This document shows, piece by piece, positions 34,216-43,575 of a stretch of 64,000 bases of DNA. Made by a program: the position numbers and the translations under genes. The notes below the pieces were generated by a model that was not told the origin of the DNA, did no database searches, and was given only the letters and a program-made list of their open reading frames with translations. Within the stretch, counting starts at the first letter, position 1. Each line of letters starts with the position of its first letter. The DNA is from Rhizobium sp. BK313 (lineage in GTDB: Bacteria; Pseudomonadota; Alphaproteobacteria; Rhizobiales; Rhizobiaceae). The stretch lies in assembly GCF_014193655.1 (NCBI RefSeq), contig NZ_JACHZQ010000007.1, positions 1 to 64,000 on the forward strand, in the 5' to 3' direction.

Positions 34216-35832
34216 TTAGTGAGCGCCGCCGCCTTCGATGTGGCTGGGTTTCTTGAGAAACAGGCTGGCAATGAGCGCGGCGACAAGGGCGACACCGAGC
34301 AGGTAGAAGGTGTCGCTGTAGGCCATGATATTGGCCTGTTGCCGCAGGCGCAGCGCGACGGCGACGATGGCCTTGTGCTGGGCGGTGGCGACATCCGAGA
34401 CGCCGTGGTTCATGAAGTAGGCGGTCAGTCGCGCGATACGGGTCCGGGTGGCTTCATCGAAGACCGTGACGGAGTCCGTCAGGATGTTCGAGTGGAACTG
34501 TTCGCGCTTCTGGGCGAAGGTCTGCAGCATGGCGATGCCGACCGCGCCGCCAAGATTGCGCATCATGTTGAAGAGCGATGAGGCGGAACCGGCATTTTCC
34601 TTTTCGATGCCTGAGGTGGCGATGGCCGACAGCGGCGTGAAGACGAGGGCCTGACCGATGGCGCGGACGATGTTCGGCCAGAACAGTTGGTCGCTGGCAT
34701 AGTCCGCCGTCATGTAGATGTTCATGAAGTTCGAGGCGGCGAAGAGGGCAAAGCCGACGACGATCATGATGCGAAGGTCGATACGCTTCATCAGGCGCGG
34801 AACCAGCGGGATCAACAATAGCTGCGGGATGCCGGTCCAGGCGAGTACCATGCCGATCTGCTCGGAATTATAGCCCTGGATGCGGGTCAGGTAGATCGGC
34901 AGGATGAAGACCGAGCCATAAAGCGCGATGCCAAGCAGGAAGTTGGCGACGATACCGAAGCCGAAGTTGCGGCGCACCAGCAGGCGCAGGTTCAGGAGCG
35001 GATGGGCGGCGCGCAGCTCGATGATCAGGAAGAGTGTCAGTGAGACGGCGGCGACAACAGACAGGCGGACGATAAAGGGCGAGCCGAACCAATCGTCCTT
35101 GTTGCCTTCTTCCAGCACGGTCTGCAGCGCAGCGAGGCCGATTGCCATGGTGACGATGCCGGGCCAGTCGCCCTTGGCGAGCAGGCCGAGGTTCATCGGC
35201 GCGCGGTCCAGCGAGGCCCACAGCATGCCGACCATGATCGCGCCGGGGACGAGGTTGACGTAGAAGATATATTCCCAGCCCCAGTTTTCGGTCAGGTAGC
35301 CGCCGATCGTCGGACCGATGGCCGGCGCGAAAGTGGCCGACAGTGCGAAGAGGGCAAGGCCGATCGGTTGCTTGGCCTTGGGCAGCATCGTGATGATGAT
35401 GGTAAAGGCCATCGGGATCAGGACGCCGCCGGAGAAGCCTTGGATGGCGCGCAGGATGATCATCTGCTGCAGGTTGGCGGCGAAGGCACAGGCAACCGAG
35501 AAGACGAGGAACAGGATGGCGTTGACCAGCAAATAGGTGCGTACCGAGAAAACGCGGGCGAGCCAGCCGGTCAGGGGAATGACGACGATCTCGGCGATCA
35601 GGTAGGAAGTTGAAATCCAGCCACCGTCATCCGTGCCGGCGCCGATCGCGCCTTGAATGTCTGCCAGCGAGGCATTGACGATCTGAATGTTCAGGACCGC
35701 CATGAAGGCGCCGAGGGTGGAGCCGATGACGGCGGTCCACATCTTCAGCGGGCTCATGGTAGCCGCGCTGCTGGTAGCGGGCGCGGGCTTTGCGGAGGAA
35801 TTGCTGTTTGCGGCGATCTGAAGCGTAGCCAT
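34216..35832 (-). CDS. emrB: MFS drug efflux permease, DHA2/EmrB family
   Basis: Inner-membrane protein of 538 residues with fourteen predicted helices, the DHA2 size. Family motifs include LNIQIVNASLADIQGAIG in TM1, the GWLARVFSVRTYLL loop A and the TM5 motif C region (APAIGPTIGGYL). The start at 35832 is preceded by GAGGAG. It lies downstream of the HlyD/EmrA-type adaptor gene on the same strand, with a palindromic repeat in the gap, and the pair is divergent from a LysR gene. It probably expels hydrophobic drugs or natural products through a TolC-type channel. Confidence 0.92.
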   Translation of the reverse strand: MATLQIAANSNSSAKPAPATSSAATMSPLKMWTAVIGSTLGAFMAVLNIQIVNASLADIQGAIGAGTDDGGWISTSYLIAEIVVIPLTGWLARVFSVRTYLLVNAILFLVFSVACAFAANLQQMIILRAIQGFSGGVLIPMAFTIIITMLPKAKQPIGLALFALSATFAPAIGPTIGGYLTENWGWEYIFYVNLVPGAIMVGMLWASLDRAPMNLGLLAKGDWPGIVTMAIGLAALQTVLEEGNKDDWFGSPFIVRLSVVAAVSLTLFLIIELRAAHPLLNLRLLVRRNFGFGIVANFLLGIALYGSVFILPIYLTRIQGYNSEQIGMVLAWTGIPQLLLIPLVPRLMKRIDLRIMIVVGFALFAASNFMNIYMTADYASDQLFWPNIVRAIGQALVFTPLSAIATSGIEKENAGSASSLFNMMRNLGGAVGIAMLQTFAQKREQFHSNILTDSVTVFDEATRTRIARLTAYFMNHGVSDVATAQHKAIVAVALRLRQQANIMAYSDTFYLLGVALVAALIASLFLKKPSHIEGGGAH

Positions 35833-35944
35833 GACGTTTCTCCTCTGTCTCTCTGGAAGAGACAGTCTCACGGGGAGGTCCGAGTGATAATCGAGGAAGG
35901 AAGGGAAGGATCATCCAGTCTGGCTGGATAATCCTACATGTATG

Positions 35945-35991
35945 AGCATGATCCGATCCGAAAACCGCATCACACTTTTCGGGATCATGCT
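35945..35991. repeat. Rhizobial palindromic repeat, copy 1
   Basis: Arms AGCATGATCC and GGATCATGCT flank CCGAAAA..TTTTCGG inner arms. The same element occurs at 51306-51348. Here it lies between the EmrA- and EmrB-type genes and touches the EmrA stop. Confidence 0.8.
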
Positions 35992-37164
35992 TCAATGCTG
36001 ACCTTGAACTGCGGCCTTGGTGTCGATGTCGGGTTCGACCGACATGCCGGAGCGGAGCAGGCCGGCAAGGCTTGCATCGTCGAGCGTGATTTTGACTGGA
36101 ATACGCTGGACGATCTTGGTGAAGTTGCCGGTGGCGTTGTCCGGAGGCAGCAGCGAGAATTCGAGGCCGCTTGCCGGCGATACGCTGTCGACGTGGCCTT
36201 TGATGGCGGCGTCGGGGAAGCTATCAACCTTGATTTCGACCGGCTGGCCGGGGCGGACATAGGTGAGTTGGGTTTCCTTGAAGTTGGCGACGACATAAAC
36301 CGCATTGAGCGGAACGACGGCCATCAACTGCGTACCCGCGGTGACGAACTGGCCGACGCGCAGCGTGCGGGCGCCGACAGTGCCGTCTACGGGAGCGACA
36401 ATCTCCGTGTAGGAAAGGTTCAACTCAGCCTGATGGGCGGCGGCGGCGCTGCGGTCACGCTGGGCGACGGCCTGGTCGTGCTGGGTCTGAAGGACGGCGA
36501 TCTTTTTCTGCTCTGCGACGAGAGCGGCCTGATCGCGTTGGAGATTTGCGGCAGCCTGGTCGCGTGCTGATTGGCTTTGTTCGGCGCGCTGCGTCGTGCC
36601 AGCACCATTGCGGATCAGGTTCTGCGAGCGCTGGGAGTCGGCCTCGGCAAAGGTCAGCGAGGCCTGTGTTGCGACGATGGTGGCCCTGGCCTGATCGATG
36701 ATCGATTGCTGCAGGGCGATCTGGGCATCCAGATTATTGATGGCGGCCCCGGCGGCCTTGACGTCTGCCTGAGCCTGGGTCAGCGCTGAGCGATAGTCAC
36801 GGTCATCGACACGGGCGAGTACCTGGCCGGCTTTGACGTGGTCGTTGTCGTTGACCAACACCTCGGCGATATAGCCGGAGATTTTCGGGGCGATCGTGGT
36901 GTAGTCAGCCTTCACATAGGCGTCGTCGGTCGATTCGATGAAGCGGCCGGTTGTCCAATAGTGGTGGCCATAGTCAGCGACGAAGGCAGCGCCGGCCAGC
37001 AATGCGGCGGCGATGATCGTGCGCTTGATAATCTTGCGGCCCGACTTGGGCTTCGAGGTTTCAGCGGCAGGGGTTCCGGTAACCGGAGCCTCGGCGACGA
37101 CGGGGGTTTTGACATCTGCTTCCAGAGTGGTCTGGAACTGTTCCTTGCGCGGCAACTCAACCAT
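35992..37164 (-). CDS. emrA: HlyD/EmrA family efflux adaptor
   Basis: Inner-membrane-anchored adaptor of 390 residues. A cytosolic N-terminus of about 45 residues precedes one membrane helix (IIAAALLAGAAFVADYG). Then follow a lipoyl half (ISGYIAEVLVNDNDHVKAG), a long coiled coil rich in Gln/Ala (about residues 120-245), the second lipoyl half (IVAPVDGTVG) and a beta-barrel. The ATGs fit the family. It is the first gene of the EmrAB-type pair and is divergent from a LysR gene (137-base gap). Confidence 0.92.
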   Translation of the reverse strand: MVELPRKEQFQTTLEADVKTPVVAEAPVTGTPAAETSKPKSGRKIIKRTIIAAALLAGAAFVADYGHHYWTTGRFIESTDDAYVKADYTTIAPKISGYIAEVLVNDNDHVKAGQVLARVDDRDYRSALTQAQADVKAAGAAINNLDAQIALQQSIIDQARATIVATQASLTFAEADSQRSQNLIRNGAGTTQRAEQSQSARDQAAANLQRDQAALVAEQKKIAVLQTQHDQAVAQRDRSAAAAHQAELNLSYTEIVAPVDGTVGARTLRVGQFVTAGTQLMAVVPLNAVYVVANFKETQLTYVRPGQPVEIKVDSFPDAAIKGHVDSVSPASGLEFSLLPPDNATGNFTKIVQRIPVKITLDDASLAGLLRSGMSVEPDIDTKAAVQGQH

Positions 37165-37301
37165 TGTCTCTCTCCATGGTCTCGACCTCTGTGCGGAGGT
37201 CGGTGTTTCGATGGCTGGAGAATGCGCCGTGACGCGCCGCGTGATAATGTGCTTATATCGGGAAGGATCATCAACTCAGAGCGGATAATCGAGGGGTCAA
37301 T

Positions 37302-38204
37302 ATGGATAGGCTGACAAGCCTCCAGGTGTTTGGGCGCGTGGTGGAATGCGGAGGGTTTTCGGCAGCCGCTAGGCGTCTCAACATGTCGGTCACCATGGTC
37401 GGCAACCATATACAATCATTGGAGGATCGGCTCGGCGTGCGACTGCTGAACCGCACCACGCGCAAGGTCAGCCTCACCGAAACCGGCAAGCTTTATTACG
37501 AGCGTTCGAGCCAGATTCTCGCCGATCTGGAGGAGGCCGACAGCGCCGCGGGAGCTGCGACTTCGACGCCGCGCGGCACGCTGAAATTCTATACCAGCAC
37601 GCATATTACCCGCTTCCTGTCACCCGTCATCAGCGAGTATTTGAGCCTCTATCCTTCCGTGACGGTCGACTTGAGCATCGGCGAGCGGATGATCGACCTG
37701 ATCGAGGAGGGCTATGATCTCGCCATCCGCACGACGATGCCGCCCGATTCCAGCCTGGTGGCGCGGCGATTGACGCCCTGGCGGCATGTGCTGGTCTGCT
37801 CGCCGGATTATCCCCAGACGCATCCCGCGGTGATGGAGCCTGCCGATCTCGCGAGCCACAATTGGCTGCGCTACGCCTATTATCCCTATGGCGACGAATG
37901 GCGCTTTTTCACAGAGGCCAACGAACAGGTCAGCGTCAAGGTCGGCGGCAACATCGTCACCACCAGTGCCGACACCCTGCGCTACATGGCACAGAACGGG
38001 CAGGGGATTTTCCTGGCGCCAAGTTTTCTGATCATGGACGATCTGGTTTCCGGCGCCTTAGTGCGGATGCTGCCGGACTACAAGCCGGCGGAATTCTCGA
38101 TCAACGCCATTTATCCCAACCGCACCTATCTGCCGACGAAAACGCGGATCTTCATCGATCTGGTCGCAGAGCGATTTGCCGAACATCGGAAATGGATGAG
38201 CTGA
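37302..38204 (+). CDS. LysR family transcriptional regulator
   Basis: Protein of 300 residues. The N-terminal winged helix (GGFSAAARRLNMSVTMVGNHIQSLEDRLGVRLLNRTTRKVSLTE segment, residues about 18-60) is followed by a type 2 periplasmic-binding-protein fold. The sequence belongs to the CrgA/DsdC-like branch that often controls adjacent efflux genes. It is divergent from the EmrA-type gene and is its likely regulator. GAGGGG lies seven bases upstream of the ATG. The inducer is unknown but is probably a drug-like or aromatic compound. Confidence 0.9.
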   Translation: MDRLTSLQVFGRVVECGGFSAAARRLNMSVTMVGNHIQSLEDRLGVRLLNRTTRKVSLTETGKLYYERSSQILADLEEADSAAGAATSTPRGTLKFYTSTHITRFLSPVISEYLSLYPSVTVDLSIGERMIDLIEEGYDLAIRTTMPPDSSLVARRLTPWRHVLVCSPDYPQTHPAVMEPADLASHNWLRYAYYPYGDEWRFFTEANEQVSVKVGGNIVTTSADTLRYMAQNGQGIFLAPSFLIMDDLVSGALVRMLPDYKPAEFSINAIYPNRTYLPTKTRIFIDLVAERFAEHRKWMS

Positions 38205-38319
38205 GGCGATAAGAATCCTTCAAACAACTGTCACGGACCTCGGATAAATAGCCGGCTACTCTGGTGGCTCGATATTTTTTTCGTTGCCGCCGGACCTGAA
38301 GCCGGAGGTGCGTGAGATC

Positions 38320-39303
38320 ATGTCGACGCTCCAGCAAGTCGCCTTTCGTGCCGGCTGCTCGGTTGCGACTGCCAGCCGGGTTCTTAATCGCAACGGCCCG
38401 GTCAGCGACGAGATGGTGCGTCGCGTGCGCCGCGCTGCGGCCGAGATCGGCTACCGCACCAGTGGTCGCGCCGGCAATCGGCGGCCGGCGATCGGCGTGC
38501 TTATTCCCAGTATCACCAATCCGGTCTTTGCGTCCTCGCTGTCCAGCATCCAGAATCGGGCCCAGCATGCGGGGCACAGCGTGCTGATCGCGCAATCGAA
38601 CTACGATCCGGCACAGGAGGCGGATGCGGTCGCTTCACTGCTCCAGCAGCAGCCGACTGGCCTCATCCTCACGGTTTGCGATCCCGAACACAGCCCTGCT
38701 CTTTCCTCCGCCCTGCCGCCGACCGTACTGCTCGGCAACCTGCCGACGGCACGCTTCACCGCTGCTGTCGCGACCGACAATTTCGGCGCCGGCAGGGATC
38801 TGACCGATCATCTCCTGCACAAGGGGCATCGCCGTATCCTGTTCATCGCCGGTCATTTTGCAGCATCGGATCGAGCCAGGCAGCGCTACCTTGGTTACAT
38901 CAAGGCGATGGAGGCAGCTGGCTATCCGCCTTTCGAACCATTGGAGATTTCCTTCGTCAACAGTCTGGACCAGCTCGATCTCTCTGATGTCGTATCGCGC
39001 CTGAAACCGACAGCGGTCATAGCCTCCAATGATCTACTGGCCATCGGTGTCATGGGCGCGCTGCGGCGGCAGGGGCTTTCGATCCCGAACGACATCTCCG
39101 TCGCTGGTTTCGACGGCATCTCCCTTGGCCTGCTGATGGAGGTTTCGCTGACGACGGTGGAGATACCGGAAGTGACGATGGGAGCGGCCGCGGCCTCGTT
39201 GCTGCTCGATATGGCGGAGAATGCCGCGCCGCCGCGCCACCTCACTGTGCCCTATCGGTTGCGTCCCGGCGGAACGGTCCGCAATCTCAATGCTATCTCG
39301 TAA
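38320..39303 (+). CDS. LacI family regulator
   Basis: Protein of 327 residues. The HTH is STLQQVAFRAGCSVATASRVLN, followed by a LacI hinge and a sugar-binding sensor domain (IGVLIPSITNPVFASSLSSI). The ATG at 38320 begins the family motif; the ribosome site GGAGG lies 11 bases upstream, and a TTG at 38284 is less likely. It converges on the CUT1 transporter operon and shares a terminator with it, so it is the obvious candidate regulator. An AAGCGCTT core lies at the operon's promoter end. Confidence 0.88.
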   Translation: MSTLQQVAFRAGCSVATASRVLNRNGPVSDEMVRRVRRAAAEIGYRTSGRAGNRRPAIGVLIPSITNPVFASSLSSIQNRAQHAGHSVLIAQSNYDPAQEADAVASLLQQQPTGLILTVCDPEHSPALSSALPPTVLLGNLPTARFTAAVATDNFGAGRDLTDHLLHKGHRRILFIAGHFAASDRARQRYLGYIKAMEAAGYPPFEPLEISFVNSLDQLDLSDVVSRLKPTAVIASNDLLAIGVMGALRRQGLSIPNDISVAGFDGISLGLLMEVSLTTVEIPEVTMGAAAASLLLDMAENAAPPRHLTVPYRLRPGGTVRNLNAIS

Positions 39304-39320
39304 CGCATCGGAAAACGAAA

Positions 39321-39356
39321 ACGCCGCCTCTCGGAAGAGAAGCGGCGTCGGTTTTG
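39321..39356. terminator. Bidirectional terminator
   Basis: Stem ACGCCGC/GCGGCGT with inner TCTC-ggaa-GAGA. T-rich tails appear both ways (GGTTTTG rightward, GTTTTCGTTTT leftward). It separates the convergent LacI gene and binding-protein gene. Confidence 0.8.
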
Positions 39357-39371
39357 TCGTCAAATAAAGTA

Positions 39372-40637
39372 TCAGCTGCGCGGCAGCATGCCTTCGACGT
39401 CGGAAGCGGCGTCGTCGAGTGCTTCCTTCGGCGTGGCGGAGCCGTCGACGATGCGTGACAGGTTGTCGACGATCGTCTGGGTGACCTTGACGCCGTTGGC
39501 GCCCGGGAAGGCATACCACGGGATCATCAGCGGCATCTGTTCGAGGCTTGCCTGGAACAGCGGGTTCTTCTTGTAGAAGTCGCCGAGATAATCGGCCGAC
39601 TTGGCGGCGAGTTCGTTGTTCGGGACATAGCCGGTGCCGGGAACGACTACCGATGCGCCATAGGGGCCGGCAGCGAACTTGGCGAACTTCCAGGCGGCGT
39701 CTTCCTTGACCGGATCATGCGTCAGGATGACGACGGCGTTGCCGCCGGTCGGCAGGCGGCCGTTGACTGGGTCGATCAGCGGAATCTTGGCGGTGCGCAG
39801 GTCGAACTTGGTGCCGACATTCTTGATCGTGTTGATCAGCGCACCGGTGGTCTGGAATTCGAAGCCCACTTTGCCAGCAGCGAATGCCTGTTCGCCGGCA
39901 GACTTTGTGAAGACCGGCATGCCGCCTTCCTTGACGAAACGCTCGATCATGTCGACGGCCTTCTGGCCTTCCGGACCATTGAAGGCGACCTTGGTTTCGT
40001 CGTCGCTCAGCATCTTGCCGCCGGCGCCGAAGAGGAGGGCGGAGAACATCCAGTCGTCACCCTGCCAGCGGAAATCCATGCCGTCGACGCCATTTCCGAG
40101 CGCCTTGATCTTGCCGGCGAGCGCGATGACCTCATCCCAGGTCTTCGGGGGGTTGTTCGGGTCGCCGCCGGCTGCCTTCACGAGGTCGGCATTGTAGTAC
40201 ATGATCGGGTTCGATGTCGCGAAAGCGAGGCCGACCTGCTTGCCCTTGACCTGGGCGAGCTTGAGAATGGTGTCGGAGAAGCCCTGCTCGGCCATGTTGC
40301 CGTCCTTCTGGACAAGCGGTCCGAGATCGACGGCGACATTGCGCTCATCCATCATGCGCAGGCGGTTGAGGCCGATGAAGGTGACATCGGGCATTTCATT
40401 CGTGCCTGCTTCGCGCAGGATGGTCTGGATGCCTTCCTCGTAGGTGGCCGAAGGAGCGGCGAACTGGATCTTGATGTCAGGATTTTCTTCCATGAACTTC
40501 TTCGAGATCGTGTCCATCACGTCCTTGAAGAAGCCGGGCATCGGGTAGTGAACCGTCAAGGTCGTCTCGGCATAGGCCGGGACCGACACGACCATCGAAA
40601 TGGCCGCGGCGGCGAGAATCTGGGTGATATGCTTCAT
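39372..40637 (-). CDS. CUT1 ABC transporter substrate-binding protein
   Basis: Periplasmic binding protein of 421 residues with a signal peptide ending in PAYAE. It belongs to the large family 1 binding proteins that bind sugars, polyols or glycerol phosphates (SBP_bac_1). It is the last gene of a five-gene operon: phosphoesterase, ATPase, two permeases, binding protein. The resemblance to UgpB-type proteins and the leading phosphoesterase make a phosphorylated or glycerophosphodiester ligand plausible, but not shown. Confidence 0.9.
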   Translation of the reverse strand: MKHITQILAAAAISMVVSVPAYAETTLTVHYPMPGFFKDVMDTISKKFMEENPDIKIQFAAPSATYEEGIQTILREAGTNEMPDVTFIGLNRLRMMDERNVAVDLGPLVQKDGNMAEQGFSDTILKLAQVKGKQVGLAFATSNPIMYYNADLVKAAGGDPNNPPKTWDEVIALAGKIKALGNGVDGMDFRWQGDDWMFSALLFGAGGKMLSDDETKVAFNGPEGQKAVDMIERFVKEGGMPVFTKSAGEQAFAAGKVGFEFQTTGALINTIKNVGTKFDLRTAKIPLIDPVNGRLPTGGNAVVILTHDPVKEDAAWKFAKFAAGPYGASVVVPGTGYVPNNELAAKSADYLGDFYKKNPLFQASLEQMPLMIPWYAFPGANGVKVTQTIVDNLSRIVDGSATPKEALDDAASDVEGMLPRS

Positions 40638-40662
40638 CGCTCGTTCTCCTGTTTCGAACCGG

Positions 40663-41499
40663 TCAGCCTTTGAGACCGGTCATGGTGATGCCCTCGACGA
40701 AGCGCTTCTGTGCGAGAAGGAATGCGACAACGAGGGGAAGGGTGATAATCAGCGTGGCGGCCATCAGCGCGCCGTAGTCGTCGCCGGCTTCGGCAGCGCG
40801 GAAATACATGAGGCCGAGCGGCGGCGTGGCGTAGTCCTGCTTGCTGATGACGATCAGCGGCCAGTAGAGGTCGTTCCAATGCGCCACGACCGAGAAGATC
40901 GCAAAGGCGGTGACCGCGGGCCAGGCGTTCGGCACGATGACGCGGGCGACGATGCCGAGCTCCGACATACCGTCGAGGCGGGCGGCATGGATCAGGTCGT
41001 CCGGCATGGCGCGGAAGAACTGCAGGAACATGAAGATCGCGAAGACCGAAATCGAGAAGGGCGCCACCAGCGCGGTGTAGCTGTTCAACAGGGAAAGACT
41101 GTTGAAGGCGACGTAGAGCGGCAAGGCCGTGGCGTGGATCGGGATCAGCAAGCCGAGCATGATCAGCACCATCATCGTGCGTGCAGCACGGAACTTCAGC
41201 TTGGCCATGGCATAGGCGCAGGGGATGGCGATCAGCACCTGGAAGAAGAAGATCAGGCCGCAGACGAGGACGCCGTTCCACAACAGCGTGCCCATCGGCA
41301 CCTTGCTCAGTGCATGGGTGATGTTCTCGACGTAGAAGAGATGCGTCGGGATCAGCTTCAGCGCGGAGGTAAAGATATCGTCCTGCGCCTTGCCGGCAGT
41401 CGATATCATAAAAATGTAGGGCGCGAGGAAAACGAGGGCGCCTGATATCAGCAGCAAGAGACGCAGGATGCGGCCGGGGGTGAAGCCTACGGAGGTCAT
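40663..41499 (-). CDS. CUT1 ABC transporter permease (MalG/UgpE type)
   Basis: Inner-membrane permease of 278 residues with six hydrophobic segments. The EAA loop is DDLIHAARLDGMSELGIVARVIVPNAWPA, the site for ATPase contact. The ATG at 41499 overlaps the stop of the previous permease gene (ATGA). A longer in-frame reading to 42171 runs through that gene in another frame and is not real. It forms a heterodimer with the other permease. Confidence 0.92.
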   Translation of the reverse strand: MTSVGFTPGRILRLLLLISGALVFLAPYIFMISTAGKAQDDIFTSALKLIPTHLFYVENITHALSKVPMGTLLWNGVLVCGLIFFFQVLIAIPCAYAMAKLKFRAARTMMVLIMLGLLIPIHATALPLYVAFNSLSLLNSYTALVAPFSISVFAIFMFLQFFRAMPDDLIHAARLDGMSELGIVARVIVPNAWPAVTAFAIFSVVAHWNDLYWPLIVISKQDYATPPLGLMYFRAAEAGDDYGALMAATLIITLPLVVAFLLAQKRFVEGITMTGLKG

Positions 41500-42419
41500 G
41501 TGTAGTGCACCTGCCGGTCGAGGACGCGATACTGCAGGAAGGTCAGCACTACGAGGATGGCGAGAAAGACCGTCGTCATCGCCGAGGCATAGCCCACTTC
41601 GAGATAGACGAAACCTTCCTGATAGATGGTGAAGAGCAGCACTTCCGAGGCATGGTTCGGCCCGCCATCGGTCAGCGTCTTGACGGTGTCGAAGACCTTG
41701 ACCGCGTTGATGATGCTGATTGTGGTGACGAATAGCGTCGTCGGCCCAAGCATCGGCCAGGTGACCAGCCAGAAGCGGTCGAGCGCCGATTTTGCGCCAT
41801 CCACCTCGGCGGCGGCATAGAGCTCGCGCGGGATGGCGGTGAGGCCGGCGAGGAACAGCACCATGTTGAAGCCGACCGACTGCCAGATGCCGATGATCGA
41901 CAGGCTGTAGAGCGCCGTTGCCGAAGATCCGAGCCAGTTCGGGCGCGGCAGGCCGATTTCGCCGAGCATGGCATTGATCGGGCCGATGGTCGGATGGAAG
42001 AGATATTGCCAGACGGTCGCCATGGCGACGATCAGCGAGGCCACCGGCAGGAAATAGGCGGTGCGGAAGAAGCTGCGGCCAATATTCTCGCTTTCGATCA
42101 GCAGCGCCACGCCGAGGCCGAGCGCGATCGAGACGGGCGCGACGATGGCGGTATAGATCGTCGTGTTCCACAGCGATTTCTGGAACGTGCGGTCCCTGAG
42201 GAGATGCGCGAAATTCTCGAAGGCAACGAAGCGGAAGCTCTTGTCGCCAAGCTGGAAATCAGTGAAGCCGAGGAAGACGACGGCAACGATCGGCAGGAGA
42301 ACGAAGAGCACGATCAGGATGATGGCCGGCAGCGCCAGCAGCAGGGCCGTGCGAGCTTCGCTGCGCTCGCGCGCCGCCACCGACTGCATCGGCAATGCCG
42401 TGGCGGCGATGCTAACCAT
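41496..42419 (-). CDS. CUT1 ABC transporter permease (MalF/UgpA type)
   Basis: Inner-membrane permease of 307 residues with six main hydrophobic segments. The EAA loop is PRELYAAAEVDGAKSALDRFWLVTWPMLGP. The start at 42419 overlaps the end of the ATPase gene by eight bases; a frame starting at 42449 would overlap more. It pairs with the following permease to form the membrane channel. Confidence 0.92.
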   Translation of the reverse strand: MVSIAATALPMQSVAARERSEARTALLLALPAIILIVLFVLLPIVAVVFLGFTDFQLGDKSFRFVAFENFAHLLRDRTFQKSLWNTTIYTAIVAPVSIALGLGVALLIESENIGRSFFRTAYFLPVASLIVAMATVWQYLFHPTIGPINAMLGEIGLPRPNWLGSSATALYSLSIIGIWQSVGFNMVLFLAGLTAIPRELYAAAEVDGAKSALDRFWLVTWPMLGPTTLFVTTISIINAVKVFDTVKTLTDGGPNHASEVLLFTIYQEGFVYLEVGYASAMTTVFLAILVVLTFLQYRVLDRQVHYT

Positions 42420-43575
42420 GGGCCTTCTCCCTGGCGGCATCGACCGCAACAGGCACAGCTCGCAGGCGACGGCCGTCTTCGGCGAAGACCATGGCCCGTT
42501 CGGGCGCCAGCGTCAGTGCAACCGGTGAGCCGGCGGACAGGCCTGTGGCATCGGCAGGGGCGAGCTTGGCGACCATGCTTTCACCGATGGCGTCGAGCCG
42601 GGCATGCAGGATGACTTCGGAGCCGAGGAATTCCATTCGCTCGATGTGAGCGGCGAGCGCATCCTGCCGGCTGTCGGCCAAGCGTACGAATTCTGGTCGG
42701 ATGCCGAGCGTGACGGCGGAGCCGGTAAAACCAGTTTCTTCCAGCGCCAGCCTTATGCCGCCGAATGCGACGGTGCCGTTTTCGGCCAATGCCGGCAGCA
42801 GGTTGATGCGCGGCTGGCCGACAAAGCGAGCGACCTCGATATGGGCCGGATCGTCATAGATCGCCTGTGGCGCGGCCAGTTGCAGCAACTGACCGCCGAT
42901 CATCACGGCGACACGGTCGGCCATGGAAAGCGCCTCGGCCTGGTCATGGGTGACGTAGACCGTCGGTACGCCGGCGCGGCGATGCAGATCGACGATTTCG
43001 CCGCGGGCATGGACGCGCAGATTGGCATCTAGGTTGGAGAGCGGCTCGTCCATCAGGAAGACGCTCGGCTGGCGCACCATGGCGCGGGCAAGCGCCACGC
43101 GCTGCCGCTGGCCGCCGGACATCTGCCCGGGCTTGCGATCGAGCAGGTGATCGATCTTCAGCGACGTCGCCATCTCGCGGACATCGCGGATGATGCCGGC
43201 GCGGACGCTCTTCTGGCCGGGAATCAGCGCGCCGATGAAGGGCAGGCGCTGTATGCGCGTCAGGCGGCGCATGGCGAGCGGCACGGCGATATTTTCCGAC
43301 GCCGTCAGATGGGGATAGAGCGCGTAGGACTGGAAGACCATGGCGATGTTGCGGTCAGCCGCCGCCACACCCGAGATGTCATTGCCGCCCACCAGGATTT
43401 CACCGCTGTCGGCATGATCCAACCCGGCGAGGATGCGCAAGAGCGTGCTCTTGCCGCAGCCGGATGGGCCGACGAGGGCGATGAACTCGCCCGGCTCGAC
43501 CTCGAGGCTGACGCCTTTGAGGATGGCATTGGCACCGAAAGATTTGGTAAGGCCGCGAAGCGATAGCGCACTCAT
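42412..43575 (-). CDS. CUT1 ABC transporter ATPase (UgpC/MalK type)
   Basis: Cytosolic ATPase of 387 residues. Walker A is GPSGCGKST, the Q loop FQSYALYPH, the signature MSGGQRQR, Walker B VFLMDEP and the H loop VTHDQ. The C-terminal OB-like domain (about residues 270-387) is typical of MalK/UgpC ATPases and may bind regulators. The ATG at 43575 overlaps the stop of the phosphoesterase gene (ATGA). Longer readings upstream are not supported. Confidence 0.93.
   Translation of the reverse strand: MSALSLRGLTKSFGANAILKGVSLEVEPGEFIALVGPSGCGKSTLLRILAGLDHADSGEILVGGNDISGVAAADRNIAMVFQSYALYPHLTASENIAVPLAMRRLTRIQRLPFIGALIPGQKSVRAGIIRDVREMATSLKIDHLLDRKPGQMSGGQRQRVALARAMVRQPSVFLMDEPLSNLDANLRVHARGEIVDLHRRAGVPTVYVTHDQAEALSMADRVAVMIGGQLLQLAAPQAIYDDPAHIEVARFVGQPRINLLPALAENGTVAFGGIRLALEETGFTGSAVTLGIRPEFVRLADSRQDALAAHIERMEFLGSEVILHARLDAIGESMVAKLAPADATGLSAGSPVALTLAPERAMVFAEDGRRLRAVPVAVDAAREKAHG

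Noticed and set aside
40663..42171. 502-residue reading of the second CUT1 permease
   Set aside because: The first 224 residues are an off-frame reading of the preceding permease gene; the real start is the ATG at 41499 that overlaps its stop.
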